Assembly (NCBI RefSeq): GCF_963663645.1
Contig: NZ_OY760503.1
Span: 1,431,501 to 1,495,500 of the forward strand
DNA from: an uncultured Trichococcus sp.
GTDB taxonomy: Bacteria > Bacillota > Bacilli > Lactobacillales > Aerococcaceae
Length of the DNA stretch: 64,000 bases
Direction of reading: 5' to 3'
Shown: positions 1-8,551 of the stretch, in pieces
Position numbering within the stretch: position 1 is the stretch's first letter
Layout of the letters: each line of letters begins with the position of its first letter
Made by a program: the position numbers and the translations under genes
Notes under the pieces: generated by a model
Databases searched by the model: none
Told to the model about the DNA's origin: nothing
Seen by the model: only the letters and a program-made list of their open reading frames with translations

Positions 1-477
1 GAACGCGCAATGGAAGTTTACAAGACAAAAGAGTCGCAACTGAGTCCGGAACAAATATTGGAGTTCGAAAAAGTCGTCATTCTGCGTGTTGTGGACAACA
101 AGTGGACCGATCACATCGACAATATGGATGAGTTGCGCCAAGGGATCGGCTTGCGTTCTTACGCACAGAACAATCCGTTGACCGAATACCAAACCGAGGG
201 CTATGATCGTTTCCAGGAAATGATCGCCACCATCGATTATGAGGTTACCCGTATCGTGATGAAATCGGAAATCCGCCAAAATCTGCAACGACAGTCCGTA
301 GGCCAAGGTTCGAACATCATGCCGACGCGTGAGACCGTCGCTTCGCAAACGGAGCAGCAGGAACAAGCGCGCAGAGCACAGATTGCCGCAATGAGGATGC
401 AAAAACTGATGGAAATCCAAAAAGCCAAACAAGCGGCTGACGCAGCAGCAAAACAAGAGTCGCCCACCGAAGAATAA
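1..477 (+). CDS. secA: Protein translocase ATPase SecA, C-terminal part (5' end outside window)
   Basis: SecA is the ATP-driven motor that pushes unfolded preproteins through SecYEG. The frame is open from base 1, so only the last 158 residues are present and the first in-frame Met (base 10) is internal. The segment [20 protein letters not shown] followed by [14 protein letters not shown] and YDRFQEM is the conserved helical scaffold/IRA1 region of SecA. After it comes a Gln/Ala-rich helical tail ending ESPTEE. The cysteine-rich zinc motif found at the C-terminus of many SecA proteins is absent; this also occurs in other Gram-positive SecAs. prfB follows, the usual secA-prfB arrangement. Family assignment is secure. 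Confidence 0.96.
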   Translation, partial: ERAMEVYKTKESQLSPEQILEFEKVVILRVVDNKWTDHIDNMDELRQGIGLRSYAQNNPLTEYQTEGYDRFQEMIATIDYEVTRIVMKSEIRQNLQRQSVGQGSNIMPTRETVASQTEQQEQARRAQIAAMRMQKLMEIQKAKQAADAAAKQESPTEE

Positions 478-555
478 CCGGGAGCGTGTCAGCGTTTCGC
501 AGTTCAAACAGCAGAACTGAGTCAAATACAGACTAATCGGATACAGCGCCAATCG

Positions 556-604
556 AGGAGGGTCGGGATAAAAAACAGTAGCTTGTTTTTATCCCGACCC
601 ATCC
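556..604 (+). terminator. Strong hairpin between secA and prfB
   Basis: GGGTCGGGATAAAAA (from about 560) pairs with TTTTTATCCCGACCC (586-600) around a short loop, and flanking GGA/TCC bases extend the stem. The T-run lies inside the 3' arm and only a mixed pyrimidine tract (ATCCTTCTTTT) follows, so it may act as a terminator, an attenuator or an mRNA-processing hairpin. Bases 478-555 hold nothing else recognisable. Confidence 0.6.
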
Positions 605-633
605 TTCTTTTGTCGAATCTAGGAGGAAATCAA

Positions 634-1750
634 ATGGAATTAAGCGAAATCAAAGCAATATTGGAAAATTCAGAAACAAAAATCTCAAGCTTCAGGAGGT
701 CTCTTTGACTTAGATGGCCTGGAAACGGATATCGCGGAATTCGACGATCGCATGCTGGATCCTGAGTTCTGGAACAATGCCGAAGCGGCGCAGGAAGTCA
801 TCAACCAGTCGAACCAATTAAAAACAGTCTACAATACGTTCAAGAGTCTGGAAGCGCAGTATGAAGACCTTGAAGTTTTGTACGAGATGGTGAAAGAGGA
901 AGAAGATCCGGATTACCTGGAAGAGCTGAACGAAAAAACGACGGAATTTACCGAAGCGTTGGAAAAATATGAATTGACGATGCTGTTGAACGGACCGCAC
1001 GACAAATCGAACGCCATTTTGGAAATCCATCCAGGTGCGGGCGGAACGGAATCCCAGGATTGGGGAAGCATGCTTTTCCGCATGTACACGCGTTGGGCCG
1101 ATAAAAAAGGCTTTGAAGTGGAGACGTTGGATTATCAAAGCGGGGATGAAGCCGGCATAAAGAGCGTAACGATCCTGATCAAAGGGATGAATGCCTATGG
1201 TTATCTGCGTTCGGAAAGGGGCGTGCACCGTTTGGTCCGTATCTCGCCGTTCGACTCTGCCGGAAGAAGACATACCTCTTTTTGCTCGATCGACGTGATG
1301 CCGGAAATCGCTGCGGATGATACGGAGATAGAAGTGAATCCGGATGACATCCGTGTGGACACCTACCGCGCCAGTGGAGCCGGCGGACAACACATCAACA
1401 AAACATCCTCGGCTATCCGGATTACCCATATTCCGACCGGCGTTGTTGTGGCGAGCCAGGCGCAACGTTCCCAATTTCAGAACAGGGATACCGCTATGGG
1501 GATGCTGAAGGCAAAATTGTATCAACTGCAGGAGGAAGAGCGCGAAAAAGAGTTGGCAGCCATCCGCGGGGAGCAAAAAGAAATCGGTTGGGGTTCCCAG
1601 ATCCGTTCCTATGTGTTCCATCCTTACTCGATGGTCAAAGACCACAGAAGCAACTATGAAACGGGTAACGTACAGGCCGTCATGGACGGGGATCTGGATG
1701 CCTTCATCGACGCTTATCTGAAAATGACGATGGATCAGGAAGAACTCTAA
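634..1750 (+). CDS. prfB: Peptide chain release factor 2 (programmed +1 frameshift)
   Basis: RF2 ends translation at UGA and UAA. The gene is read in two frames: ATG at 634 (AGGAGG at 621-626) runs 24 codons to an in-frame TGA at 706-708, and a +1 shift at CTT continues from GAC at 707 to 1750, giving about 371 residues (Bacillus RF2 is about 366). The second frame carries the RF2-specific SPF anticodon-like tripeptide (about residues 204-206) and the catalytic GGQ (about 250-252, within GAGGQHINK). An annotation that ignores the shift would start at 752 and lose about 39 N-terminal residues. This is the classical autoregulated RF2 arrangement downstream of secA. Confidence 0.95.
694..709 (+). 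other. prfB programmed +1 ribosomal frameshift site
   Basis: AGGAGGTCTCTTTGAC: an internal Shine-Dalgarno-like AGGAGG (694-699) three bases before CTT TGA C. This matches the known RF2 recoding signal, where the ribosome slips from CTT to TTT when RF2 is scarce at the UGA codon. Confidence 0.93.
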
Positions 1751-1824
1751 GATCCGCAATGAAATGAAAAATGGCCAGGCGTGAACAGAAATACTGAGGA
1801 TTCAACTGAACTTCTGAGAAACTA

Positions 1825-1880
1825 TTGACACATACTTGTAAAGAAACTAAAACAGACATATTTGCGCAACGTGCTATAAT
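1825..1880 (+). promoter_or_regulatory. Probable promoters for ftsEX
   Basis: Two candidates lie in the 202-bp gap after prfB. The first is a perfect TTGACA (1825-1830) with a 17-bp spacer to TAAAAC (1848-1853). The second is an extended -10, TGCTATAAT (1872-1880). Either could drive ftsE-ftsX, so the pair need not depend on read-through from prfB. Confidence 0.6.
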
Positions 1881-1952
1881 AGGGAAGCATTCTTGCAGCC
1901 TCTGAAGCTTTCAGGGCGAAAGCAAGGAAAAAAAGAAAAGACAGGTGATAAA

Positions 1953-2639
1953 ATGATTGAAATGCTGAATGTCTCTAAGAAGTACAACAACGGCATTACG
2001 GCGGTCAATAATCTGAGCGTGAAGATCGAGCAAGGCGAATTTGTGTATATTGTAGGCCCAAGTGGAGCCGGCAAATCAACCTTCATCAAAATGATGTATC
2101 GCGAAGTAAAACCAACCTCAGGAACTGTTCAAGTAGGCAAATATAATTTAACGACCATGAAGGAAAAAGAAGTTCCGTTGTTGCGTCGTTTTGTGGGTGT
2201 GGTCTTCCAGGATTTCAAATTATTACCTAAACTGACCGTATACGAAAACATCGCCTACGCGATGGAAGTAGTCGAAAAAAGTCCGAAAGTCATCCAGAAG
2301 CGTGTGTTGGAAGTGCTTGATTTGGTCGGACTGAAGCATAAAGTGCGGATGTTCCCGAATGAACTTTCCGGCGGGGAACAGCAACGGATTGCGATTGCGC
2401 GTGCGATTGCGAACATGCCAGGCGTCCTGATCGCGGATGAGCCGACAGGTAACTTGGATCCGGATACGTCCATGGAAATCATGCGCATTCTGGAAGAAAT
2501 CAACAACCAAGGGACAACAATCCTGATGGCAACCCATAACAGCCAAATCGTTAATGACATCAAACACCGTGTATTGGCAGTGGAAAATGGCCGTATTGTC
2601 CGAGATCAACAAGAAGGAGAATATGGATATGAAATTTAG
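1953..2639 (+). CDS. ftsE: Cell-division ABC transporter ATP-binding protein FtsE
   Basis: FtsE is the cytoplasmic ATPase that, with FtsX, controls cell-wall hydrolases during division and elongation. The 228-residue product (same length as Bacillus FtsE) has Walker [10 protein letters not shown], signature [14 protein letters not shown], Walker B LIADEPTGNLD and the H-loop ATH. The start was set at ATG 1953, preceded by ACAGGTGA; an in-frame start 60 bases upstream would add a tail unlike the family and overlaps the promoter region. The last codons overlap the start of ftsX, indicating translational coupling. Confidence 0.95.
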   Translation: MIEMLNVSKKYNNGITAVNNLSVKIEQGEFVYIVGPSGAGKSTFIKMMYREVKPTSGTVQVGKYNLTTMKEKEVPLLRRFVGVVFQDFKLLPKLTVYENIAYAMEVVEKSPKVIQKRVLEVLDLVGLKHKVRMFPNELSGGEQQRIAIARAIANMPGVLIADEPTGNLDPDTSMEIMRILEEINNQGTTILMATHNSQIVNDIKHRVLAVENGRIVRDQQEGEYGYEI

Positions 2640-3516
2640 AACATTTGTCAGGCACATAAGAGATGCATTCAAAAGTCTGTTCCGGAATGGCTGGATGTCG
2701 ATAGCTTCGATCAGTGCAGTGGCGCTGACTTTGCTTCTTGTGGGTTCCTTTACCGGGATTCTCCTGAACGTGAACAAGTTGGCTTCCGACGTCGAAAATG
2801 ACGTGAGCGTAAAAGTCTACATCGATTTGGCGGCTGATCAGGCTGCGCAGGAAGCGTTGAAGACGGAACTGGAGAACATCGCCAATGTGGAATCCATCAG
2901 TTTCTCAAGCCGGGACGAAGAACTGGATAAAATCATCGGCAGCTACGGCGATGAGTTCGATCTTTTCGGTGGGGATGCCAATCCGTTGTATGACGCTTAT
3001 GTCCTGAATACGACGGCTCCGGAGCAGACGAAAGCTGTAGCTGAAGCAGCATCCGCCATGCAGTATGTCGCCCAAGTCGAGTACGGCGGTGCCACAGCGG
3101 ATAAATTGTTCGAAACGATAGCGACGATCCGTACAATCGGGCTTGTCATCATCATCGGCTTGCTGCTGGTTGCCGTATTCCTGATTTCCAACACGATCCG
3201 CATCACCATCTTTTCCCGCAGCACGGAGATCGAAATCATGCGTTTGGTGGGCGCGAAAAACAGCTTCATCAGATGGCCATTCCTGATTGAAGGAGCCATT
3301 ATCGGATTGATAGGGGCATTGGTTCCCATGACTTTCCTCGTGTTCCTTTACCGCTTCATCTTTGATGTGAGCGGAGATTATTTGGCCGGCACAAACTTCG
3401 GCCTCTTGACTCCGAATCCGTTCCTCATCTACATCAGTCTTTTGATGGTGGGCATCGGTATCTTTATCGGGGCGTTCGGTTCCGTATTCTCGATGCGTCG
3501 CTTCCTGAAAGTTTAA
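2629..3516 (+). CDS. ftsX: Cell-division permease-like protein FtsX
   Basis: FtsX is the membrane partner of FtsE and transmits ATPase cycles to extracellular peptidoglycan hydrolases. The 295-residue protein has an N-terminal membrane segment (about 22-44, after SLFRNGWMSI), an extracellular domain of about 125 residues, and three C-terminal membrane segments (about 170-195, 220-245, 260-285). The start at ATG 2629 is 9 nt after AAGGAG; the ATG at 2623 is too close to it, and a start further upstream would lie deep in ftsE. The gene overlaps ftsE by 11 bases. Confidence 0.94.
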   Translation: MKFRTFVRHIRDAFKSLFRNGWMSIASISAVALTLLLVGSFTGILLNVNKLASDVENDVSVKVYIDLAADQAAQEALKTELENIANVESISFSSRDEELDKIIGSYGDEFDLFGGDANPLYDAYVLNTTAPEQTKAVAEAASAMQYVAQVEYGGATADKLFETIATIRTIGLVIIIGLLLVAVFLISNTIRITIFSRSTEIEIMRLVGAKNSFIRWPFLIEGAIIGLIGALVPMTFLVFLYRFIFDVSGDYLAGTNFGLLTPNPFLIYISLLMVGIGIFIGAFGSVFSMRRFLKV

Positions 3517-3533
3517 CAGAACAGATGCTGGTC

Positions 3534-3576
3534 AAAAAGGTTTCAGTCATACAACTGTATGGCTGGAACCTTTTTT
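3534..3576 (+). terminator. Rho-independent terminator after ftsX
   Basis: AAAAAGGTTTCAGTCATACA pairs with TGTATGGCTGGAACCTTTTTT: a long stem with a few G-T pairs ending in a T-run. Confidence 0.88.
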
Positions 3577-3734
3577 CTATCGTACGCAGCAGCGTGCGCA
3601 TACTGAAAACAGACACGCGCCAATTATTATTTTTGCTCTGGAATATATTTCTTAAAGCCTACGAAATCTCATGTACAGCACACTTTTTGGAGCCTTGTGA
3701 TTTGAAAAACAAAAAGCAGCCACTGAAATCAGAA

Positions 3735-3763
3735 TTGCCGTTTTTCAACAAATTTAGTATGCT
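3735..3763 (+). promoter_or_regulatory. Probable promoter of phoP-phoR
   Basis: TTGCCG (3735-3740), a 17-bp spacer and TATGCT (3758-3763), about 110 bases before phoP. The rest of the 358-bp gap between ftsX and phoP shows no convincing gene; an open frame through it (3525-3878) runs across the ftsX terminator and lacks a ribosome site. Confidence 0.55.
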
Positions 3764-3874
3764 AAAAAAGAAAGCGAGTCAACCAGGGAACTGGGGCTCT
3801 CAAAATACGGATATTCTTAAATTACATGGGCTGGAGCGATCCATCCCGGACCCCAATCGGTCAGAGGAGGAAAC

Positions 3875-4606
3875 ATGAAAAAGGTTTTGCTAGTGGATGA
3901 TGAACCATCCATCGTTACATTGTTGGCTTTCAACTTGGAAAAAGACGGCTACGAGGTGACAACTGCCACCGACGGAGCGGAAGGCTACCGTTTGGCCATC
4001 TCTAATCCTTTTGACTTCATCATTTTGGACCTGATGCTGCCGTCGATGGACGGAATGGACATCTGTAAACGTCTGAGACAGGAAAAATTTGATACACCGA
4101 TCATGATTCTGACAGCGAAGGATGATGAGTTGGAAAAGATCATCGGCCTTGAGCTGGGGGCGGATGACTATATGACGAAGCCATTCAGTCCACGCGAAGT
4201 ATTGGCCAGGATGAAAGCTATCCTAAGAAGGACAAACAAAGCCGTTCCGGCTGAACCGGTTGCGGCAGCCCAACAGGAACCGGCGGAAGATGAAACGGAA
4301 AAAATTGAAGTGGGCGACATCACCATTTTCCCGCAACTGTATGAGGTTCATGTTGAGGGAGAATTGATTGAAGTGACCCCGAAAGAATTTGAATTGCTGC
4401 TTTACATGGCGAAGCGTGCCAATCGCATCCTGAGCCGAGAGCAGTTGCTGAATGCGATCTGGAATTTTGATTACGCGGGAGAAACGCGGATCGTCGATGT
4501 GCACATCAGCCATCTCCGCGAAAAAATCGAAAAAGATACCAAGAATCCGCAATACATCCGCACAGTCCGAGGTTTCGGGTATAAATTCGAGGTAGCGAAA
4601 ACATGA
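3875..4606 (+). CDS. phoP: Phosphate-starvation response regulator PhoP (OmpR family)
   Basis: DNA-binding response regulator of 243 residues. The receiver domain (about 1-118) has the acidic pair D8/D9, the phospho-acceptor D52 in ILDLMLPSMDG and the conserved Lys in MTKPFSP. A Pro/Ala/Glu-rich linker (about 125-145) leads to a winged-helix domain ending TVRGFGYKFE. AGGAGG precedes the ATG. It overlaps the kinase gene by 4 bases (ATGA) and is followed by two pst operons with TTTACA repeats, so the phosphate role is well supported by context. Known PhoP proteins bind TTTACA-like direct repeats. Confidence 0.92.
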   Translation: MKKVLLVDDEPSIVTLLAFNLEKDGYEVTTATDGAEGYRLAISNPFDFIILDLMLPSMDGMDICKRLRQEKFDTPIMILTAKDDELEKIIGLELGADDYMTKPFSPREVLARMKAILRRTNKAVPAEPVAAAQQEPAEDETEKIEVGDITIFPQLYEVHVEGELIEVTPKEFELLLYMAKRANRILSREQLLNAIWNFDYAGETRIVDVHISHLREKIEKDTKNPQYIRTVRGFGYKFEVAKT

Positions 4607-6363
4607 AGCAACTGCAATTGCGGATGCTTGCCACTTTTGTGCTGATTTTCGCGCTGTTCAGTGTGGCGTTCGGGATATTCCTGGAAACAGTATTAGGGAA
4701 TTACACACGGAGCCTGCACAGTGAGATGCTTGTTGAACAAACCCAAATAGTGGGCACACTGCTCCAAAACAGTGCTGATGGCATTGAGTGGACGCCGATT
4801 GAAGAAGAGTTGGATAAAATTGACGCTTACACGGAAGACAGGATCACTCTGATCGATACCGATGGGGTCGTCCTTTATGATTCGCAGATCACGACGGTCA
4901 ATCTGGAAAATCATCTGCGCCGGGAAGAAATTCAGGAAGTCCTTTCCGGGGAACCGTACGGAACAGGGCAACGGAAGAGCGAAAGCACCAATCAGGAGCT
5001 TTATTATGTAGCTGTGCCCATCTACGATGAGGAAGGCGCCATCGTTGCCGTTATCCGATTGTCCAGACCACTGAGCGCCTTGACGGTCAGCCAACGCATC
5101 GAACAGTCCCTTTACGTTTTTATCCTATTAGCTTTAGTTGTAGCGTTCATACTCACCTATGCTTTGACGAAGCGCATCGGCAGACCGATTGATGCTGTTA
5201 TGGATGTCGCCAAAAAGCTTTCCGATCATCAGTATGATGCACGGTATAAAGGGAAAGGCTTTGGCGATTTCCAGAAATTGGGCGAAACCATCAATGAACT
5301 TGCCGAGAGTCTGGATAACCAAATGAACGAAATCAAGCAAAATGATGAACGACTTACTGGGTTGATCAACCATCTGGTCATTGGCGTGATGCTCTTGGAT
5401 GAAAACAAGGAAATCACAATGGTCAATGCCGCTATGCAGGAAATCATGAGCGAAAGTGAAGAATCATTGATCGGCAAATCCTATGTTGAGGCAGTCAGCA
5501 GTTATGGACTCAGCCATATGATTGAACAAGCATACACTTACGGAGAGCCGCAGAATGACGAAATCTATTTTTACTATCCAAAAGACAGGGTCGTCGATGC
5601 CAATATCGTACCGATCACAAGCAAGAAACCGGGAGAGATGAATCTGATCGTGCTCCTCTATGACATAAGCGAAATCCAGCGACTGGAGAAGGTCCGGACC
5701 GATTTTGTCGCGAATGCATCCCACGAACTGCGGACGCCCGTCACAGCCTTAAAAGGATTCGCTGAAACGTTGTTGGACGGTGCGATGGAAGACCCCATCA
5801 TCCTGAAACAATTTCTGGAAATCATCTTAGCCGAAAGTACCCGTTTGAATCTTCTTGTGAATGATATATTGGAACTGTCGAAATTGGAGCAGCGGCAAGT
5901 TCCGCTCGCTCTGCAGGAAGTGAATGTTTCCGAAGCGGTATTGGCGACATTCCAGTTGGTCGATCAGAAAGTGAAAGAAAAAAACATGACGCTGGAATTA
6001 GTGGAAAAGGATTTCGTCACCTTGCAAGCGGATCCGAACCGCTTGAAGCAAATATTGGCGAACCTGATCAACAATGCCGTCGTCTATACGCAAGCCGGAG
6101 GGCATATTACGGTCACTGTCGAGAAGACGGCAGAGCAAGTCCGTCTGCACGTTGCCGATAACGGCATCGGGATACCGGAAACCGATCTGGGAAGGGTTTT
6201 CGAGCGCTTCTATCGCGTCGACAGAGCGCGGAGCCGAAACTCCGGAGGCACCGGATTGGGCCTGTCGATCGTGAAGTACTTGGTTGAAAACATGAACGGG
6301 ACGGTGACTGTGGCAAGCCAACAGGGGAAAGGGACGACCTTTACGGTGACGTTGCCCCTATGA
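4603..6363 (+). CDS. phoR: Phosphate-regulon sensor histidine kinase PhoR
   Basis: Membrane sensor kinase of 586 residues, partner of the adjacent PhoP. Order: membrane segment (about 8-28), extracellular sensing domain (about 30-165), second membrane segment (about 168-190), HAMP (about 190-245), PAS domain (about 250-350), dimerisation/phospho-acceptor helix with H374 in NASHELRTPVTALKGF, and the ATPase domain with an N box (NLINNAVVY), DNGIGIPE and GTGLGLSIVK. The layout matches the PhoR/PnpS kinases of Bacillus and Streptococcus. Its regulon is probably the downstream pst genes. Confidence 0.92.
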   Translation: MKQLQLRMLATFVLIFALFSVAFGIFLETVLGNYTRSLHSEMLVEQTQIVGTLLQNSADGIEWTPIEEELDKIDAYTEDRITLIDTDGVVLYDSQITTVNLENHLRREEIQEVLSGEPYGTGQRKSESTNQELYYVAVPIYDEEGAIVAVIRLSRPLSALTVSQRIEQSLYVFILLALVVAFILTYALTKRIGRPIDAVMDVAKKLSDHQYDARYKGKGFGDFQKLGETINELAESLDNQMNEIKQNDERLTGLINHLVIGVMLLDENKEITMVNAAMQEIMSESEESLIGKSYVEAVSSYGLSHMIEQAYTYGEPQNDEIYFYYPKDRVVDANIVPITSKKPGEMNLIVLLYDISEIQRLEKVRTDFVANASHELRTPVTALKGFAETLLDGAMEDPIILKQFLEIILAESTRLNLLVNDILELSKLEQRQVPLALQEVNVSEAVLATFQLVDQKVKEKNMTLELVEKDFVTLQADPNRLKQILANLINNAVVYTQAGGHITVTVEKTAEQVRLHVADNGIGIPETDLGRVFERFYRVDRARSRNSGGTGLGLSIVKYLVENMNGTVTVASQQGKGTTFTVTLPL

Positions 6364-6377
6364 AAATGCATGCAAAG

Positions 6378-6420
6378 AAAAAAGCTTTACAGGCGAAAAA
6401 CGCGTCTGTAGAGCTTTTTT
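6378..6420 (+). terminator. Terminator after phoR
   Basis: AAAAAAGCTTTACAGGCG pairs with CGCGTCTGTAGAGCTTTTTT. It separates phoPR from the pst operon, so pstS1 needs its own promoter. Confidence 0.88.
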
Positions 6421-6440
6421 CCTTGCATTCGGAAGGCTTG

Positions 6441-6510
6441 TTTACAAAACTTTTACAAAAAAAGGGACAACTCAACAAAAACTTTACATGAAACCACAAG
6501 GAAATTAACA
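6441..6510 (+). promoter_or_regulatory. Pho box array upstream of pstS1
   Basis: TTTACA at 6441 and 6452 (11-bp period), TCAACA at 6472, TTTACA at 6483 and TTAACA at 6505 (steps of 11 and 22). The hexamer and spacing match the PhoP-binding direct repeats known from Bacillus. A -10-like TAATAT (6520-6525) follows, with no good -35, as expected for an activator-dependent promoter. Confidence 0.8.
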
Positions 6511-6582
6511 ATTGACCGTTAATATAAGGGATGTGAACAGGCAATGACGTTCAAATAACCTCAACATAAAGGATGGTAAAAA

Positions 6583-7536
6583 ATGAACTTTGGCAAATTA
6601 TCTAAATTCGCAATGGCTTTAACTATCGGCGCTACATTGGCGGCTTGCGGCAATGGAGACGGCGGAGACGCAGCTACAGAAAGCGGTGCTGCAACTGGAA
6701 GCAACGATATCTTAGTCGATGGATCTTCCACAGTATTCCCGATCATGGAAGCAGTAGCAGAAGAATTTTCAATCGCAAATCCGGATATCAGAGCAACTAT
6801 CGGTGTATCCGGTACAGGTGGCGGATTTGAAAAATTCATTGCAGGCGAAACAGACATCAGCAATGCTTCACGTCCGATCAAAGACGAAGAAATCGCATTG
6901 TTGGAAGAAGCAGGCATTGAATATACAGAGTTCCAAATTGCCTTGGATGGTTTGACAGTCGTTGTGAACAGCGATAACGACTGGGTAGATCAGTTGACGA
7001 TCGAAGAATTAGCAATGATCTGGACAGAAGGAACTGGCGTAGAAACATGGGCGGATGTCCGTGAAGGCTGGCCGGAAGAATCAATCGAGTTGTTCAGCCC
7101 AGGTACTGACTCAGGAACGTACGATTACTTTGATGAAGTGATCTTGGATGGCGAACAAATCAACAAAGCGGCTTCTTTATCCGAAGATGACAACGTCTTG
7201 GTACAAGGTGTTTCCGGTTCCGCAAATGCTATCGGGTACTTCGGTTATGCATACTTCCTGGAAAACAGCGACATCGTCAAAGCTGTTCCGATCGTAAACA
7301 GTGCAGGCGAAGCAGTCACACCTAACGACACAACCGTTCAAGATGGATCATATGAGCCGCTATCTCGCCCATTGTTCATCTACGTGAAGAACGAGTCATT
7401 ACAAAACGAAAATGTCTACGAGTTCACAAAATACACATTGGAAATGGCAGCCGAAATGGCAGCTGAAGTTGGTTATGTAGCACTACCAGCTGAAACGTAC
7501 GAAGAAGCTTTGACTACACTAGAAGGCTTGAAATAA
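6583..7536 (+). CDS. pstS: Phosphate ABC transporter substrate-binding lipoprotein PstS (first system)
   Basis: Captures inorganic phosphate at the cell surface for the PstCA channel. The 317-residue protein starts with a lipoprotein signal ending LAAC (C22 is lipidated), then an acidic Gly-rich linker and a type II periplasmic-binding fold. Phosphate-contacting loops are visible as DGSSTVFPI (about 47-55), SGTGGGFEKF and GTDSGTYDYF. AAAGGATG precedes the ATG. It heads pstS-C-A-B-phoU, behind a Pho box, so phosphate limitation should induce it. A hairpin just after the gene may make it more abundant than the membrane parts. Confidence 0.95.
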   Translation: MNFGKLSKFAMALTIGATLAACGNGDGGDAATESGAATGSNDILVDGSSTVFPIMEAVAEEFSIANPDIRATIGVSGTGGGFEKFIAGETDISNASRPIKDEEIALLEEAGIEYTEFQIALDGLTVVVNSDNDWVDQLTIEELAMIWTEGTGVETWADVREGWPEESIELFSPGTDSGTYDYFDEVILDGEQINKAASLSEDDNVLVQGVSGSANAIGYFGYAYFLENSDIVKAVPIVNSAGEAVTPNDTTVQDGSYEPLSRPLFIYVKNESLQNENVYEFTKYTLEMAAEMAAEVGYVALPAETYEEALTTLEGLK

Positions 7537-7560
7537 ACAAAACTGAATAAATGACTAAGG

Positions 7561-7596
7561 GATGTAAGGAAAGAGGGCTTTTGCTTTCCTTGCATC
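7561..7596 (+). terminator. Intercistronic hairpin between pstS1 and pstC1
   Basis: GATGTAAGGAAAG (7561-7573) pairs with CTTTCCTTGCATC (7584-7596): a 13-bp stem with one G-T pair and a 10-nt loop. It has no proper T-run, so it probably stabilises the pstS end or causes partial termination rather than a full stop. Confidence 0.6.
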
Positions 7597-7621
7597 TCAT
7601 CTTTATTAGAGGAGAATCAAT

Positions 7622-8551
7622 ATGTCCAAATCTGTCAAAGACTTGATGAACGAAAAAAGTTCACGACAAAAATCTTTGCACTTTACAGAAAAAGCAATGC
7701 CTCTTTTTTTTCTGGTCTGTGCAATCATTTCGATCCTGACCACCTTCGGAATTGTGTTCACGCTGGCAAAAGAAACGTTCACGTTTTTCGGTGCTGTTCC
7801 GATTCTGGAATTCCTGACAGGAAAAGAGTGGTATCCTTTCTTCAAAAATGATCCCAGTTTTGGGATTTTGCCGCTATTGAGTGGAACATTCTTAATAGCC
7901 GGCGTTGCGATGCTCGTTGCCGTACCGCTCGGCCTAGGCTCAGCCATCTATTTGAGCGAATATGCATCTGAGCGGACGAGGAAAATCGTCAAGCCGATTC
8001 TGGAGGTTTTGGCCGGTGTTCCTACGGTAGTGTACGGGCTGTTCGCTTTGACGTTTGTCACCCCTTTGCTGCAGACTTTTATCCCGAATTTGCCGATATT
8101 CAACGCGCTTAGCCCTGGTATTGTCGTGGGGATCATGATCATCCCGCAGATCACGTCCTTATCGGAAGAAGCGATGGGTGCCGTACCGAACGCGATGCGT
8201 GAGGGAGCCTTAGCTTTAGGCTCTACCCGCTTGGAGGTGGCATTGAAAGTCATTCTGCCGGGGTCCTTGTCGGGGATCATCTCATCCATAGTATTGGGAA
8301 TCTCACGCGCGGTTGGCGAAACGATGATCGTTTCCACCGCGGCTGGGTCCACCCCTAAATTTACGCTTGATGTAACAGAATCCATCCAGACGATGACATC
8401 CTACATCGTTCAGGTCAGCATGGGGGATGCCACCTATGGTTCAACTATTTACTACAGCATCTATGCGGTAGGGATGACCTTGTTCCTCTTTACCCTGTTG
8501 ATGAACCTGTTGGCGAATTATGTGTCGCGTCGTTTTAGGGAGGAATACTGA
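7622..8551 (+). CDS. pstC: Phosphate ABC transporter permease PstC (first system)
   Basis: One of two membrane subunits forming the phosphate channel. The 309-residue protein has six membrane segments and the binding-protein-dependent permease signature around EAMGAVPNAMREGALALGST (about 181-200). A conserved permease segment VGETMIVSTAAG lies further on. AGAGGAG precedes the ATG. The stop overlaps the pstA start by one base, which indicates tight co-translation with pstA. Confidence 0.95.
   Translation: MSKSVKDLMNEKSSRQKSLHFTEKAMPLFFLVCAIISILTTFGIVFTLAKETFTFFGAVPILEFLTGKEWYPFFKNDPSFGILPLLSGTFLIAGVAMLVAVPLGLGSAIYLSEYASERTRKIVKPILEVLAGVPTVVYGLFALTFVTPLLQTFIPNLPIFNALSPGIVVGIMIIPQITSLSEEAMGAVPNAMREGALALGSTRLEVALKVILPGSLSGIISSIVLGISRAVGETMIVSTAAGSTPKFTLDVTESIQTMTSYIVQVSMGDATYGSTIYYSIYAVGMTLFLFTLLMNLLANYVSRRFREEY

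Noticed and set aside
3525-3878. Open frame of 117 codons between ftsX and phoP
   Set aside because: It runs through the ftsX terminator and the phoP promoter, has no ribosome site and an atypical composition.
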